From the NCBI GenBank assembly GCA_910586005.1, contig CAJUHG010000069.1, forward strand, positions 1-14,519: a DNA stretch of 14,519 bases, read 5' to 3'. How positions within the stretch are numbered: the stretch's first letter is position 1; each line of letters starts with the position of its first letter. Origin of the DNA: an uncultured Lachnospiraceae bacterium (GTDB lineage Bacteria; Bacillota; Clostridia; Lachnospirales; Lachnospiraceae). Below the pieces are notes generated by a model, which was given only the letters and a program-made list of their open reading frames with translations, was not told the origin of the DNA and did no database searches. Positions 14,177 through 14,519 of the stretch are shown here, one piece after another. The position numbers were made by a program, and so were the translations under genes.

Positions 14177-14519
14177 TTATTGTTTATTTTCTAATTCAGC
14201 CATTTTCATAGCACGTACTTTTAGTGGAAGTCCAAATAAAGTAATAAATCCTTCTGCATCATGGTGGTCGTATAAATCTCCAGTAGTAAAGCTTGCCAAA
14301 GATTCACTATACAAAGAATAGGGAGAAGTAGTGCCAGCTTTGATAATATTTCCTTTGTAAAGTTTGAATTTAACTTCTCCTGTTACATATTTCTGTGTGG
14401 AAGTTACAAAAGCTTGTACTGCTTCACGCAAAGGAGTAAACCACTTACCTTCATATACAATCTGAGCCATTTTATTTCCCATATCTTTTTTTACTTCCAT
14501 AGTAGCTCTATCTAATACC
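14177..14519 (-). CDS. argG: Argininosuccinate synthase, C-terminal part (runs off the window)
   Basis: 114 codons of the 3' end are present, and the frame is open to the window edge (VLDRAT before MEVKKDMG). The enzyme joins citrulline and aspartate with ATP to give argininosuccinate, the penultimate step of arginine synthesis. The C-terminal sequence YSLYSESLASFTTGD (158 to 114 bp before the stop), then LYDHHDAEGFITLFGLPLKV, is typical of bacterial ArgG and its tetramer-forming tail. The internal ATG at 14500 is not the true start, since the family has about 400 residues. It converges on the MORN lipoprotein gene. Confidence 0.9.
   Translation of the reverse strand, partial: VLDRATMEVKKDMGNKMAQIVYEGKWFTPLREAVQAFVTSTQKYVTGEVKFKLYKGNIIKAGTTSPYSLYSESLASFTTGDLYDHHDAEGFITLFGLPLKVRAMKMAELENKQ

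Overview
The window looks like chromosomal DNA from a low-GC, AT-rich member of the Clostridia, most likely a Lachnospiraceae-type gut anaerobe. Pointers are strong AGGAGG ribosome sites, a stand-alone bacterial GlnRS, a 1421-residue fused 2-hydroxyacyl-CoA-dehydratase-activase protein, a LysM protein of spore-coat type, DUF2225, and a partial argG. The placement comes from family recognition and base composition only; no search was run.

Layout. Positions 1-3600 are very AT-rich and look accessory. They hold a decayed GNAT-like remnant, an unrecognised 130-aa protein, and a decayed stretch. On the minus strand there follow two genes in tandem: an Ltp-family lipoprotein (three C-terminal Ltp repeats, the fold type of phage superinfection-exclusion lipoproteins), then 25 bp later a NADAR protein of the kind normally paired with the DarT1 DNA ADP-ribosyltransferase toxin. 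No DarT toxin is visible, so the NADAR gene is an orphan paired with the lipoprotein. An N-terminally short hexapeptide acetyltransferase without a ribosome site and a 64-bp imperfect palindrome close this part. Positions 3626-7891 (minus) are the giant activase. It has two ASKHA domains, each with the cysteine pair that ligates the [4Fe-4S] cluster in HgdC, then DUF2229 and a dehydratase-like C-terminus. Its promoter carries a perfect 7-bp dyad at the transcription start.

From 8129 to 13982 everything reads on the plus strand: a doubtful small ORF, a LysM protein with seven decapeptide repeats, a rhomboid-like membrane protein that seems to lack the catalytic residues and ends in a zinc-ribbon, glnS, a DUF2225 protein 32 bp after glnS, and a TPR/MORN lipoprotein. 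A convergent partial argG (minus) ends the window, separated from the lipoprotein gene by a 15-bp perfect inverted repeat that can terminate both.

Regulation. Two promoters match the sigma-A consensus exactly (TTGACA, 17 bp, TATAAT): one before the rhomboid-like gene and one before glnS. In both a strong hairpin starts within a few bases of the predicted +1. The glnS leader is about 316 nt, carries a six-codon ORF with a strong ribosome site, and ends in mutually exclusive A/U pairings, while glnS itself has no visible Shine-Dalgarno. The best candidates for something new are the Ltp-lipoprotein/NADAR pair and the glnS leader.
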